A DNA stretch of 64,000 bases from an uncultured Oribacterium sp. (GCA_946413525.1 CAMKKZ010000010.1:62001-126000), one strand, 5' to 3'; numbered from the stretch's first letter, positions 52,092-60,445 are shown. Made by a program: numbers and translations. Notes: generated from the sequence alone by a model not told the origin.

Positions 52092-53237
52092 TCAAACCCA
52101 ATCCCGATTCGAATCATCACCGCAAAGATAGTCGTGAATCTGCCGTCTGCTCATCTCCAGCATATCCTCTCCACGGAAATATGCCTGATACCATAGAACC
52201 GTTTCCCGCACAGCCTTCTCCGCATGCCATAAAGGCTTCCAGGAAAAACAGCGTTTCAGCCTCCCCGTATCGAGGCGCAGGAAAGAGGCCTCATGCGGCG
52301 CGCCCTTTTCGGAAAGATTATCCCATGACGCGTCGCCTCCCCAGCATTTCACAAATAAGTCCGCCAGATCCCCTGTGCTCAAAGCATCCTCCTCCTCCGG
52401 CCCGACGTTATAGCTCCCCTGAAGGCGCGGATCCTCTTTCTGCCTCGCGGCAATCATAAGATAGGCAGCCAATGGCTCAAGGACATGCTGGTAAGGCCTT
52501 GTGGAATGGGGGTTTCGAACCGGGATGGGCTCATGCATTGAGGCGCTCCGCACGCAATCGGGGATAATGCGATCCTTCGCGAAATCACCGCCTCCGATCA
52601 CATTCCCGGCCCGGGCCGTGGAAATCAGCGGAAAAAGCCGCTCGGAACGCTCGGAAGCATCCGTATTCTCCGCCCTGTCTTCCTGCCCGGACAAATGGAA
52701 AAAGGACCTTTGATAACAATGCGTCACCAGCTCGGAGCAGGACTTGGAGTTGGAATAGGGATCGAAGCCATCCAGCCGTTCCCCTTCCGAAAAAGCGTGA
52801 TCCGGATCATCCGGGTTCTCATAGACCTTGTCCGTGGTCACATTCAAAAAGCTGCAGCCGCTGTCCATCTGCCGCAGGCATTCCAGGATGTTCACCGTCC
52901 CCATGACATTAGTTTCATAGGTTTCCCGTGGATATCTGTAAGATGTCCGGACGATGGGCTGCGCAGCCAGATGGAAAACATAATCAGGGGAAGCCTCCCT
53001 GAAGAAGGACAGCAGATGCCCGTAATCCCTCACATCTCCCGTTTCGGAACGCAGCATCCCGGAAAGTCCCAGAATGTTGAAAAGTGAGGGATCCGTCGGC
53101 GGCTCCAGAGCATAAGCATACACCTCGGCGCCCAGTAAATGCAGCATAAGGGCAAGCCAGCTCCCCTTGAAGCCGGTATGCCCCGTCACAAAGACCCTTT
53201 TCCCGCTGTAAGCCTTTTGAAAATCCTCAAAGCGCAT
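52092..53237 (-). CDS. rfbG: CDP-glucose 4,6-dehydratase
   Basis: A 381-residue short-chain dehydrogenase/reductase that turns CDP-glucose into CDP-4-keto-6-deoxyglucose. The NAD motif is GKRVFVTGHTGFKGSWLALM, and the catalytic YxxxK is in DPYSNSKSCSELV. RTSYRYPRETYETNVMGT and YQHVLEPLAAYLM are family segments. I start it at the ATG at 53237 (MRFEDFQKAYSG), six bases after the rfbF stop; an in-frame ATG at 53249 would overlap rfbF. It is the second step after RfbF. The next gene, rfbH, is 470 bp away because of inserted repeats. Confidence 0.93.
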   Translation of the reverse strand: MRFEDFQKAYSGKRVFVTGHTGFKGSWLALMLHLLGAEVYAYALEPPTDPSLFNILGLSGMLRSETGDVRDYGHLLSFFREASPDYVFHLAAQPIVRTSYRYPRETYETNVMGTVNILECLRQMDSGCSFLNVTTDKVYENPDDPDHAFSEGERLDGFDPYSNSKSCSELVTHCYQRSFFHLSGQEDRAENTDASERSERLFPLISTARAGNVIGGGDFAKDRIIPDCVRSASMHEPIPVRNPHSTRPYQHVLEPLAAYLMIAARQKEDPRLQGSYNVGPEEEDALSTGDLADLFVKCWGGDASWDNLSEKGAPHEASFLRLDTGRLKRCFSWKPLWHAEKAVRETVLWYQAYFRGEDMLEMSRRQIHDYLCGDDSNRDWV

Positions 53238-53242
53238 AAAAA

Positions 53243-54016
53243 TCACCATATCTTCCAGGGGGCATGGCCGCTGGCCCAGAGCTCCTCCAGCAGCTTTTTC
53301 TCCCTCTGGGTGTCCATGCACTGCCAGAATCCGCCATGATAATAGCTCATCAGTTCCCCGTCCCGCGACAGTCCCCGCATGGCTTCCTGCTCCAGAATGC
53401 TGTAGTCGTCATCTGTCAGGTAATTGAAAATGCCCGGATTGAAAATCATGAAGCCCCCGTTGATGATGGCTCCATCATTCTCTTCCTTTTCCCGGAAGGC
53501 GATCACCCTTCCATCCTCGCCTATTTCCAGCACGCCCTTCTGCTGCGCAATATTCACCGTTGTCAAAGTGGCGATTTTTCCGTGGCTTTTGTGGAAAGCA
53601 AGGAGGGCGTTTAGATCCACATCGGACACCCCGTCCCCATAGGTCAGCATGAAAGGTTCTTCCCCAAGATATTTCCGAACCCGCCTCACCCTGCCGCCGG
53701 TCATGGTGTGAAGCCCTGTGTCCACCACCGTCACGCGCCAATCCTCTGATGAGCTGCTGAGCACCTCCATCCCGTTGTTGGACATGTCAAAGGTGACATC
53801 TGCGTTGTGCAAAAAATAGTTGGCAAAAAACTCCTTGATCACATACTGTTTGTATCCCGCAAGGATGACAAAGTCCTTGAAGCCATAATAGGAATAATGT
53901 TTCATGATATGCCACATTATCGGCATATCTCCGATCTCAATCATGGGTTTGGGTCTAAGATGCGACTCCTCGGAAATCCTTGTCCCCAGCCCACCGGCAA
54001 GGATAGCAACCTTCAT
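53243..54016 (-). CDS. rfbF: Glucose-1-phosphate cytidylyltransferase
   Basis: A 257-residue nucleotidyltransferase making CDP-glucose from CTP and glucose-1-phosphate. The N-terminal signature is AGGLGTRISEESHLRPKPMI with the catalytic Arg/Lys, followed by YYGFKDFVILAGYKQYVIKE; LTYGDGVSDVDLNALLAF holds the metal-binding Asp. The C-terminus FWQCMDTQREKKLLEELWASG is typical of RfbF rather than RmlA. AGGGGGA precedes the start. It heads the rfbF-rfbG-rfbH operon. No clear promoter was found in the repeat-rich sequence upstream. Confidence 0.95.
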   Translation of the reverse strand: MKVAILAGGLGTRISEESHLRPKPMIEIGDMPIMWHIMKHYSYYGFKDFVILAGYKQYVIKEFFANYFLHNADVTFDMSNNGMEVLSSSSEDWRVTVVDTGLHTMTGGRVRRVRKYLGEEPFMLTYGDGVSDVDLNALLAFHKSHGKIATLTTVNIAQQKGVLEIGEDGRVIAFREKEENDGAIINGGFMIFNPGIFNYLTDDDYSILEQEAMRGLSRDGELMSYYHGGFWQCMDTQREKKLLEELWASGHAPWKIW

Positions 54017-54051
54017 ACAAATCCCCCTGAATCGTCAAAAGCCCATCCGCA

Positions 54052-54271
54052 GCATTAACTGCTCAGGTTCCCTAAGCAGTTAATGCAAAAGACGCAGCGC
54101 TCACGCGTATTCCCATGCGTCTTTTGCTGGTTTTCTGCTTTTTTGTCCGCCGCTTGCATCAAGTGTAAGCGGCTGCGTGAATAGTAACCCGCAGCATTCA
54201 TTAATCTGCGGATATCTGTCAGGAATCAATTATGCATCATTAGGAAATGCTGATTTAAGCAGCATTTCCTT
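54052..54271. repeat. Cluster of strong hairpins upstream of rfbF
   Basis: Four inverted repeats follow each other: GCATTAACTGCT with its complement (54052-54086), GCAAAAGACGCA with its complement (54085-54127), CCGCTTGCA with TGTAAGCGG (about 54150-54175), and AGGAAATGCTGATT with its complement (54242-54270). The last also occurs at 56096-56134. They could form a structured leader for rfbF or be a stack of palindromic elements. Confidence 0.6.
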
Positions 54272-54275
54272 AACG

Positions 54276-54795
54276 TCTCCCGCAGGGACATGTCTTGATC
54301 CGGCAAAGCCAGATTGAGACCAGCCACCCATCAATGCGGGAGCAGCCCTGAAAAATATGCGTCCAGGCATTATTGTCAGAATCTGCTGTTTACACACGAG
54401 TATAGCAAGATTCCTTTTCTTTGGCAATGATAATCCTTTCCTCGCCCGCGAGCATTCCTTTTCCGCATTCCTTTTTCCATCAAAATATGAGCCTTCAGAT
54501 TTGCATGAATAATAATTTCACCTTGTTCCGCAGGGCAAAAAACAGCGAAATACGCAAAATACTCCATCAGAAGACGTTCAACGGCAGATGGATAGATATT
54601 TCACCTTGTTCTGCAGGGCAAAAAACAGATCTATACAAAAAATCCGCTGACCGTTTCGTTTCCAACAAAGATGAAAGGTGGAATGAAACCATCAGCGGAT
54701 TTGTTATTATCATTTTCTTTCTGGAAAAATACATTTCCCGGCCAACTTATGGCCGAAGCCCCTCTTGCCTCCTCGCCCTTCTTGATCCTCCCGTA
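54276..54795. other. Gene-free stretch with relics of repeats
   Basis: Starts with fragments of the composite hairpin repeat (CAAAGCCAGATTGAG, near 54310). A 31-bp direct repeat occurs at 54514-54544 and 54598-54628 (core CACCTTGTTCCGCAGGGCAA, one mismatch). An imperfect 25-bp inverted repeat spans 54640-54702 (AAATCCGCTGA with its complement). No gene is recognisable. Confidence 0.55.
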
Positions 54796-55681
54796 TTAAA
54801 GTGGTTTTTTGGCCGCTTTAATTCCTGACAAACATCTGAAGTGCGGACGCATTTGCAGCACCATGATATCGGCACGCTGCTGCGCAATTTCCCCCTGCTG
54901 CCGGGCAATCTCCCGCTGATGGATCAAATCCTGCTGGATCTGATCGGCCAGGATAATGATATACATAGAAGACGCGCAGATAATAACGCAGAAGCTGAAG
55001 ATTGAAAATGCGGATATAAAAAAATGGAGGAATATCGCTAAGGTCATCGGTCCCAGACTCACGAGGAAGGAATGATAATACTTTTCGGATAAGCGGCTCC
55101 GCCAGTGGATCACGCCGCCCAGGATAAGAAGGGTCATCGCGAATAAGAAAGCCGTCATCAGGCGGTACAGGGGGCCGCGGCAGAATTGATTTTCCTGAGA
55201 GTGATAATAAAACAAGCTTGTGAACGGGGTCATGTTCAGCATAATAAATAATCCAGCCCACAGCGCGATCTCAAGGTGAAAAAGCCTGCTGCGCCACGGA
55301 CTCTCCCCGCTGCAGTGGATCAGATAAGCAAGCAGTGCCGGGATCAGAATTGAAATGAGCAGTGTATCGAAATAATAGATGATATCAAGTATCACCCGCG
55401 TATCCGGACGATCTTTGATGACGTTTTCAAACAGGAGGAGGCCGATGTACAGTAAGAGAATAGTAAAAAAAGCATGAAAAGCAAGCTTTTCATACTTCAT
55501 TTGTGCCGCTGGCGCGACACAAATGGGACTCAACGCCTGCGGCATCAAGTCAAAGGATGAAAAAGCGCCTGCTCCATCGGTCAACGATGGGCACGAAGAC
55601 GGCAAGGCCAAGACCCATCAGAAGCAGCATCAGCATGGCGCCCGTAAATAAAAAAGAGATGTGAGACATTATGGTGTTCAT
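54796..55681 (-). pseudogene. Sensor histidine kinase, interrupted and truncated
   Basis: The ATG at 55681 overlaps the response-regulator stop (ATGA) and gives MNTIMSHISFLFTGAMLMLL, a membrane start typical of LytS-type kinases in this group, but it stops within the 87-bp repeat at 55473-55559. Beyond the repeat a second frame continues the protein (FFTILLLYIGLLLFENVIKD, several membrane helices, then a coiled coil ending LQMRPHF). RPHF is where the phosphoacceptor His of the H-box lies; the expected IYN continuation is replaced by codons from a hairpin repeat (GIKAAKKPL). Thus the gene lost its catalytic domain and is split by an insertion. It cannot make a working kinase. Confidence 0.85.
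55473..55559 (-). mobile_element. 87-bp dispersed element inserted in the kinase gene, copy B
   Basis: Nearly identical to 6201-6288. A 6-bp direct repeat AAAAAG flanks it (55467-55472 and 55560-55565), as expected for a target duplication. It interrupts the kinase coding sequence between RRFF and FFTILL, which proves that this repeat moves. Confidence 0.8.
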
Positions 55682-56010
55682 TTGCTTTCACCACCGGCAC
55701 ATTCCATCGAAAACGGATGACGCAGCTTTTTAAGCTGCTGTCTTACGTCCTCCGGAGTCATCGGCTTGACCATGAAGCCGACGGCTTCGGTTTTCCATGC
55801 CTCGAGGGCGTAGTCGGTGTAGGCAGTCAGAAAGATGACGTTTGTACAGGGATTAATATCAAGCAGCGCGCGGCAAAGCTCAAGTCCGCTGCCCGTTCCC
55901 AATTCAATATCCAGGACCGCCAGCGCGACACGGTTCATTTTCGCGTATTCAACAGCTTCCAAAGGCTTGAAAAATCCCGTTATCGAGGTGCCCGGCATTA
56001 CATCCCCCAA
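55678..56010 (-). pseudogene. Response regulator receiver domain, N-terminally truncated
   Basis: The frame encodes 110 residues of a CheY-like receiver: VALAVLDIELGTGSGLELC with the phosphoacceptor Asp, VIFLTAYTDYALEAW with the conserved Thr, and GFMVKPMTPEDV with the conserved Lys. The first beta strand with the acidic pair (VDDE) is missing and an in-frame TGA lies eight codons upstream of the TTG used as start. There is no output domain. Overlapping the upstream sequence in another frame is a short peptide FWENLRKLRTEKGLTI, like the start of a helix-turn-helix regulator. With the broken kinase downstream it forms a dead two-component pair. Confidence 0.75.
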
Positions 56011-56095
56011 TAGTAAGCCCTTTTTCCGTTCTCAGTTTTCGCAGGTTTTCCCAAAAAGCGTATTCACGCGGCGCGCCCCCCTGATTGAATTTCAC

Positions 56096-56134
56096 TTATA
56101 AGGAAATGCTGATTAAATCAACATTTCCTTATAA
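56096..56134. repeat. Perfect-type palindrome, second copy
   Basis: TTATAAGGAAATGCTGATT pairs with its complement (one mismatch), forming a 19-bp stem. The core is the same as in the hairpin at 54242-54270. Confidence 0.7.
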
Positions 56135-56149
56135 AGCAGATTTCTCATG

Positions 56150-56290
56150 CTGCAGGCCTATGCTACAGAAGCATGCAGCAGACCCATGCTACAGGATCAT
56201 GCTGCAAGCTTATGACGCAGACTCTTGCTGCAGGATCATGCTGCAAGCTTATGACGCGGGATCATGCCGCAGGCATAAGAATTTTCCCCC
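56150..56290. repeat. Minisatellite at the 3' end of the HAD phosphatase gene
   Basis: Two to three copies of a unit of about 39 bp (core CAGGATCATGCTGCAAGCTT, then ATGACGC) plus shorter degenerate ones. It includes the last codons (MPAA) and stop of the phosphatase gene. Confidence 0.75.
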
Positions 56291-57929
56291 AGTCGGCTGA
56301 ATTCAAAAAATCCTCAAGGTATGGGGCGTTCTGGAAAAGTTCAACGAAGATATTGATAATCTCGTCAATCTCCACGCTCACATCCTCCACAGCCTTGTAT
56401 GAAGTCTTTTCCACATCTTCCCCATAAATAGTCGCGAAATCATCCTTCATGGAAACTGTGTAAAAACCCCTTTCCTCGCAGGACTCCCGGAGGGAATCCG
56501 CCTTGTTCAAATTGCCGTATTCCCTTTCCATATCGTCGCAAAGCAGGAAGTAGGCCCGGCCTTCGTACTTTTCATTTCCCACCGCGTACTGGGCCATGGC
56601 GATGTCGTCGGCGGAATTCCCAAAGGCAAGGATAGGAACCTTTCCGATCTCATTAATAATGCCGGTAACCTTGTTTGTCTTCTTGTTCTTTGTCAGGAGC
56701 TCCCCGGTCATGACGATCTTGTCATCCGGCAAAAGATTGTAATCGGCCCCGGATGAGCCTTCCTGCTTTGTCGCGGCCATGCCGTAGGTGCTGCCGATAA
56801 TGTGATCGGCCGGGATCCATTTATCAAGCTTGCCCGTAACGGCCTCCCTCAGGAGATTCCTTTCGGAACCGCTGCTGATGTAAATGGAGAAACCGTTTTC
56901 TGACAAATACTCCACCAGAGATACCATCGGCAGGTAGAAGCCGTCCTCATAGGTCATTCCGTCAAATCCGTTTACGGGATTTCCCATGAATTCCCTCACA
57001 TACGCGCGATATTCGTCTATCGTCATTCCCTCGAAAACCCTGGCAGCAGGCTTTGACCCGCTTGGCGTCTCCCGGCCGTTAGCACCGTTGATCACGATGT
57101 CCTCAAGCTCAGCCGCAAGCTCCCGTATCTCTTCCGGCGCCTCATAGGAATCATCATGAAGCGCGCGATGCAGGAAAAGCGTACGATCGAAATACGTAGG
57201 GAACAATTCCCCGAATAATGTACCGTCAAAGTCAAAGACGACAATCCTGTCCTCCTCAGGGACAAAGCTTTCCGAAGACTCATCCGTGATCTCTGATACG
57301 TACTCCTCGATGGACTGGCGGGCGGCGGAATCCTCCGCCCAGTACATCAGGGCGGCCTCAGACTCAGCCACAGAATCAGACTCAGCTTCCGTACCGGATC
57401 CCTGTCCTACAGTCTCAGTCTCCGCATCGGCATCCTGCCCCGCAGTCTCCGCATCTATATTCTGCCCTGCATCACCAGCACTAGCATCCTGTCCCACGGC
57501 TTCAGCATCGGCATCCTGCCCTGCAGGCTCAATATCGGCATCCTGCCCCGCAGGCTCCGCATCCACGTCCTGTCCTGCAGTCTCAGACGCCTCCAAAGAC
57601 TCGGCCGCTGCTTCCGTCTCATTTGCAGCCAGCTCATCGGCATTCTCTGCCTCAGATTCCTCCGGCGCTGCTTCTGCCTCATCGACTGCGGACTCCTCTG
57701 CCGCCGCTTCCCCATCAACACCCATTGTCTCGTCCGCCGCTGCTTCTGCCTCGGCTCCTTTGGACTCGTCCATCGCTGCTTTCTCATCAGTGACCGCAGA
57801 TTCATCAGCCACTACTTCCGTCTCCTCCGCTACAGTGGCGGCTGCCAATGGCATGGCATTGAAGAGCAAAGCCCCTGCTGTCAAAAAGGCAACCATCGTT
57901 CTCAAAAGCATATCATGAGTCTTTCTCAT
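56262..57929 (-). CDS. Secreted HAD-superfamily phosphatase with an acidic repeat linker
   Basis: A 555-residue exported protein. The start at 57929 has GGGAGG nine bases upstream; the signal peptide is MLLRTMVAFLTAGALLFNAM with cleavage near PLAAA. Residues of about 35-225 are an Ala/Glu/Asp-rich low-complexity linker with about eight ten-residue repeats (AGQDADAEPA type). The HAD domain follows: motif I VVFDFDGTLFG, motif II YISSGSERNL, motif III Lys in TKNKKTNKV, motif IV FGNSADDIAMAQYA. Secreted HAD enzymes of this form are acid phosphatase-like; substrate unknown. It stands alone with its own promoter. Confidence 0.88.
   Translation of the reverse strand: MRKTHDMLLRTMVAFLTAGALLFNAMPLAAATVAEETEVVADESAVTDEKAAMDESKGAEAEAAADETMGVDGEAAAEESAVDEAEAAPEESEAENADELAANETEAAAESLEASETAGQDVDAEPAGQDADIEPAGQDADAEAVGQDASAGDAGQNIDAETAGQDADAETETVGQGSGTEAESDSVAESEAALMYWAEDSAARQSIEEYVSEITDESSESFVPEEDRIVVFDFDGTLFGELFPTYFDRTLFLHRALHDDSYEAPEEIRELAAELEDIVINGANGRETPSGSKPAARVFEGMTIDEYRAYVREFMGNPVNGFDGMTYEDGFYLPMVSLVEYLSENGFSIYISSGSERNLLREAVTGKLDKWIPADHIIGSTYGMAATKQEGSSGADYNLLPDDKIVMTGELLTKNKKTNKVTGIINEIGKVPILAFGNSADDIAMAQYAVGNEKYEGRAYFLLCDDMEREYGNLNKADSLRESCEERGFYTVSMKDDFATIYGEDVEKTSYKAVEDVSVEIDEIINIFVELFQNAPYLEDFLNSADWGKILMPAA
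57420..57620 (-). repeat. 30-bp coding repeats in the HAD phosphatase linker
   Basis: About seven diverged copies of a 30-bp unit encode AGQDADAEPA-type decapeptides with changing Asp/Glu content. Confidence 0.75.
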
Positions 57930-58049
57930 TGATAACATCCTCCCGCTTTTCTCAGACCCAAATATCCCCAATCAAGCATGCTGGCAGGAAATCAGGGTCA
58001 AATACAATGTAAATGCAGCATAGTAGCCATAAAAGCATAACTGTTATTT

Positions 58050-58078
58050 ATTTTAACCGCCTTTTTCTTCCATTGCAA
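58050..58078 (-). promoter_or_regulatory. Predicted promoter for the HAD phosphatase gene
   Basis: On the minus strand TTGCAA (58073-58078), a 17-base spacer and TAAAAT (58050-58055), about 120 bases before the start codon. Confidence 0.4.
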
Positions 58079-58199
58079 TATTATCTTCCTGATATCGTTT
58101 CTGTTTATGCCTCCACACCTGTGTTACAGAAAAAATTCTTCCTCGTATTTTCCCCAGGTGCTTTAAATCAATCTTTTTTGTTAATGTGGGGATTTGCCT

Positions 58200-58738
58200 T
58201 GACCCGCCCGCGGGTCGTGGATAATGATACGTTCACGGTCCATGCGCTTGCCTCTGCAAAAGACTTCCTGAGTGGCACGGATCTGGAAAGCTATGGAGAT
58301 TACGACATTGACCGCACGATCGTCAAAACAGAGAGTAATGGGCAGATCGTAACTATCTACTTTGACGAGTCTGAGGGCGCGACGCTGGCGTACACGTCCG
58401 GTTCGAGAAACTATCCCGCCGATCTGACCTATACCGTCACCCAGAACAAGCCCTTAAAGCTGACGGCACAGGATGGAACGGTCTTGAACGAAGATTATAT
58501 GGCGGAGTATGTATGCGACAATACGGTGCAGGATGCGGAAACCGCGAAATTCCAGTCTGTGATCGTTGAGGACGGTATAAATTATCAGTTTTATGACGCG
58601 GGCACGGACAAACTGGTCGTCTGGTTTCACGGCAATGGCGAAGGCGATTTGCTCAAATCCGGCAACAACGTCGCCCAAATCTTGGCGAATCGCGGTACTG
58701 TTGCTGTTGACTGGGCGGCAGGCTTTGTGAACGAATGA
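58200..58738 (+). pseudogene. Remnant of a secreted alpha/beta hydrolase (esterase-like)
   Basis: The only plus-strand protein-like sequence. It encodes TFTVHALASAKDFLSGTDLE, a middle domain, and KLVVWFHGNGEGDLLKSGNN, the HGNG-type oxyanion loop at the start of an alpha/beta hydrolase fold. The family sequence breaks off after ANRGTVA, well before the catalytic Ser, Asp and His, and ends at a stop 13 codons later. No signal peptide or ribosome site is in frame; the open frame extends upstream to 58013 through unrelated codons. It is a fragment left by deletion on both sides. Confidence 0.75.
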
Positions 58739-58755
58739 AAACTGCCTTTTCGCAA

Positions 58756-58804
58756 TGCGGGCTCCCCTCCGGACCATTTTCATCTGGCCGGAGGGGGGCC
58801 CGCA
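58756..58804. other. Long GC-rich hairpin
   Basis: TGCGGGCTCCCCTCCGG pairs with CCGGAGGGGGGCCCGCA around a 14-base loop. No T-run follows on either strand, so it may be a palindromic element rather than a terminator. Confidence 0.5.
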
Positions 58805-58824
58805 GTGATTCGTCCAAGTTAATT

Positions 58825-58848
58825 GTGTCACCAGCGGTGACACTTTTT
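58825..58848 (+). terminator. Rho-independent terminator reading rightwards
   Basis: GTGTCACC-AGC-GGTGACAC forms a perfect eight-base-pair stem followed by TTTTT on the plus strand. It would have ended the transcript of the plus-strand hydrolase. Confidence 0.75.
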
Positions 58849-58876
58849 GAAGTCCATGAGTTTCACGGATTCAGGT

Positions 58877-59122
58877 TTAATAAAGTTCTCTCTCGTCAAC
58901 GCATTCGGTTTTGATCTTTCCAACAAGAAAAGTAAGCGCATCAAGAACTCTGGGACGAATATCTCCGCCGATCATTACATACATAATGTCCTCTCCCACC
59001 TTAAGCATTCCTTCATTCAGCCATACACAAACATAGTAAATGCCTTCTAAAGCTTTCGTCTCTTTAATAGCTTCCGCTACTTTTGCTAAAGTGAACCCCT
59101 GATGCCCATGAGAATTCCTTTC
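58877..59122 (-). pseudogene. Remnant of a MoaE-like molybdenum cofactor gene
   Basis: The minus strand encodes KVAEAIKETKALEGIYYVCV, WLNEGMLKVGEDIMYVMIGG and DIRPRVLDALTFLVGKIKTE, ending at a TAA. This is the C-terminal two thirds of the MoaE-like molybdopterin-synthase family found in Clostridia. The N-terminal third is absent: upstream codons run into unrelated sequence with no start and a stop at 59123-59125. A separate short frame MKRRFKEENLLVAALTEMVF lies further upstream (about 59200 leftwards) and I cannot assign it. Confidence 0.65.
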
Positions 59123-59270
59123 TTACCCCGCAGCTTTCTCAAACACCATTTCTGTCAACGCTGCCACGAGCAGGTTTTCCTCCTTAAACCTCCGCTTCAT
59201 AGGATAGACCGCTCTTGACTTTATTCTGTAAAAAATTCCTGTCCGGAACCCTTACGTTCATTTTTCGTTT

Positions 59271-60371
59271 TTAAGGCTTTGATATATAAGAATATATTGT
59301 TTCTCGGCTTCGCCATAATTGATTATTATAAAGATCCTGATATGTTTCCTTTATTACGTTGCCATAAATATCATATTCCCATATGGTTGTTTCTAACGAG
59401 TTTTCTCCGGTAATAGATTGCTTAATAACATTTCCATTATTATCATATTCCCAGGTCGTATTTTGGAAGGTCGTACGTATAATGTTTCCGGCTTCATTAT
59501 ATTCATAAATATAAGGAAAGCCATACTTCGAAATAATTCTTCCGTTGTCATAAACATAAGATATCTCATAATTGCCAGGGGATCCCGCGCGGTTCTCAGA
59601 TTTTTCCCAAATCAAATTTCCCTGTTCATCATATGAATATCTATGAGTTCCCGTAATTACTCCTTGATCTTCTGTGTCCACAGAAATCAATCTTCCAGCA
59701 TCGTCATAGAAATAACGGCGCAAGAATGAACCATTGGCCAAGCACACAATATGCCCAGACGCATCATAATCATATCTTTCTTCGGCAATTTGTATATCGC
59801 CATTGTTTTTCTGATAAGTACTCATCACTTTGACAGGTAATCCCATGCCGTTAAGCTCGTAGTTATAATCATACGTACTTGAATAATTTTCATTTGCCAG
59901 GACTCTGCCGGAATCGTTTTCCTCATTCGTCACTCTTGTACTGTTTTCATCCGTCTTAATTTGTTTGATCAGGCCGGAATCTGTATACGCAAAAAGTTGA
60001 TTGGCATTTTTTATATCTTTTACTGATAATGGAATATTTGTTTGACCATCATAAGATGGATAAGCGTGTTCTTTTTTTCTTCTAAGAGAAGATAATTGTC
60101 CATTATTGCTGTATTGCGCGTAATATTCCGTAGCTTCGGTCTCGTCGTTACTTTTAGATAATTCCATGCAAAATGCCAGAAGGAAGTGATCGGAATCATA
60201 AAATCGTGGTTTGGAAATATAAAATGATAAATCCTGATTTAAATATTCATAAAGCGAAAAGCCTTGTATTCTACTTGATTTCAGACTCGGACCTTCTTCG
60301 GCATATACGGGGATAGAGAATAACATTATCAAAGCACTCAATATAAGAATTAAAAAATTTCGCTTATTCAC
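59271..60371 (-). CDS. Secreted YD-repeat (RHS-like) protein
   Basis: A 366-residue protein with a signal peptide (FLILILSALIMLFSIPVYA) and, from about residue 160 on, a series of YD/RHS-type repeats (YDYDASGHIVCL, FYDDAGRLISVDT, YSYDEQGNLIWEK, YEYNEAGNIIRTT, WEYDNNGNVIKQ, WEYDIYGNVIKET). The N-terminal 150 residues are unlike anything I recognise. The length is short for RHS proteins and there is no toxin-like tip, so it is more likely a surface or sugar-binding protein. It starts with GTG; GGAGG lies six bases upstream. AT content is higher than in most of the window, which fits recent acquisition. Confidence 0.83.
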   Translation of the reverse strand: MNKRNFLILILSALIMLFSIPVYAEEGPSLKSSRIQGFSLYEYLNQDLSFYISKPRFYDSDHFLLAFCMELSKSNDETEATEYYAQYSNNGQLSSLRRKKEHAYPSYDGQTNIPLSVKDIKNANQLFAYTDSGLIKQIKTDENSTRVTNEENDSGRVLANENYSSTYDYNYELNGMGLPVKVMSTYQKNNGDIQIAEERYDYDASGHIVCLANGSFLRRYFYDDAGRLISVDTEDQGVITGTHRYSYDEQGNLIWEKSENRAGSPGNYEISYVYDNGRIISKYGFPYIYEYNEAGNIIRTTFQNTTWEYDNNGNVIKQSITGENSLETTIWEYDIYGNVIKETYQDLYNNQLWRSRETIYSYISKP

Positions 60372-60445
60372 TTTTCACCTCCGCTTGTACTTCATCATAC
60401 AATTCTATACTCACGATCGGAAAGATTTGCTTTTACGATCATGCA

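Noticed and set aside
58756-58804. Terminator for the hydrolase remnant
   Set aside because: The stem is strong but no T-run follows on either strand; the hairpin at 58825-58848 with TTTTT is the better terminator.
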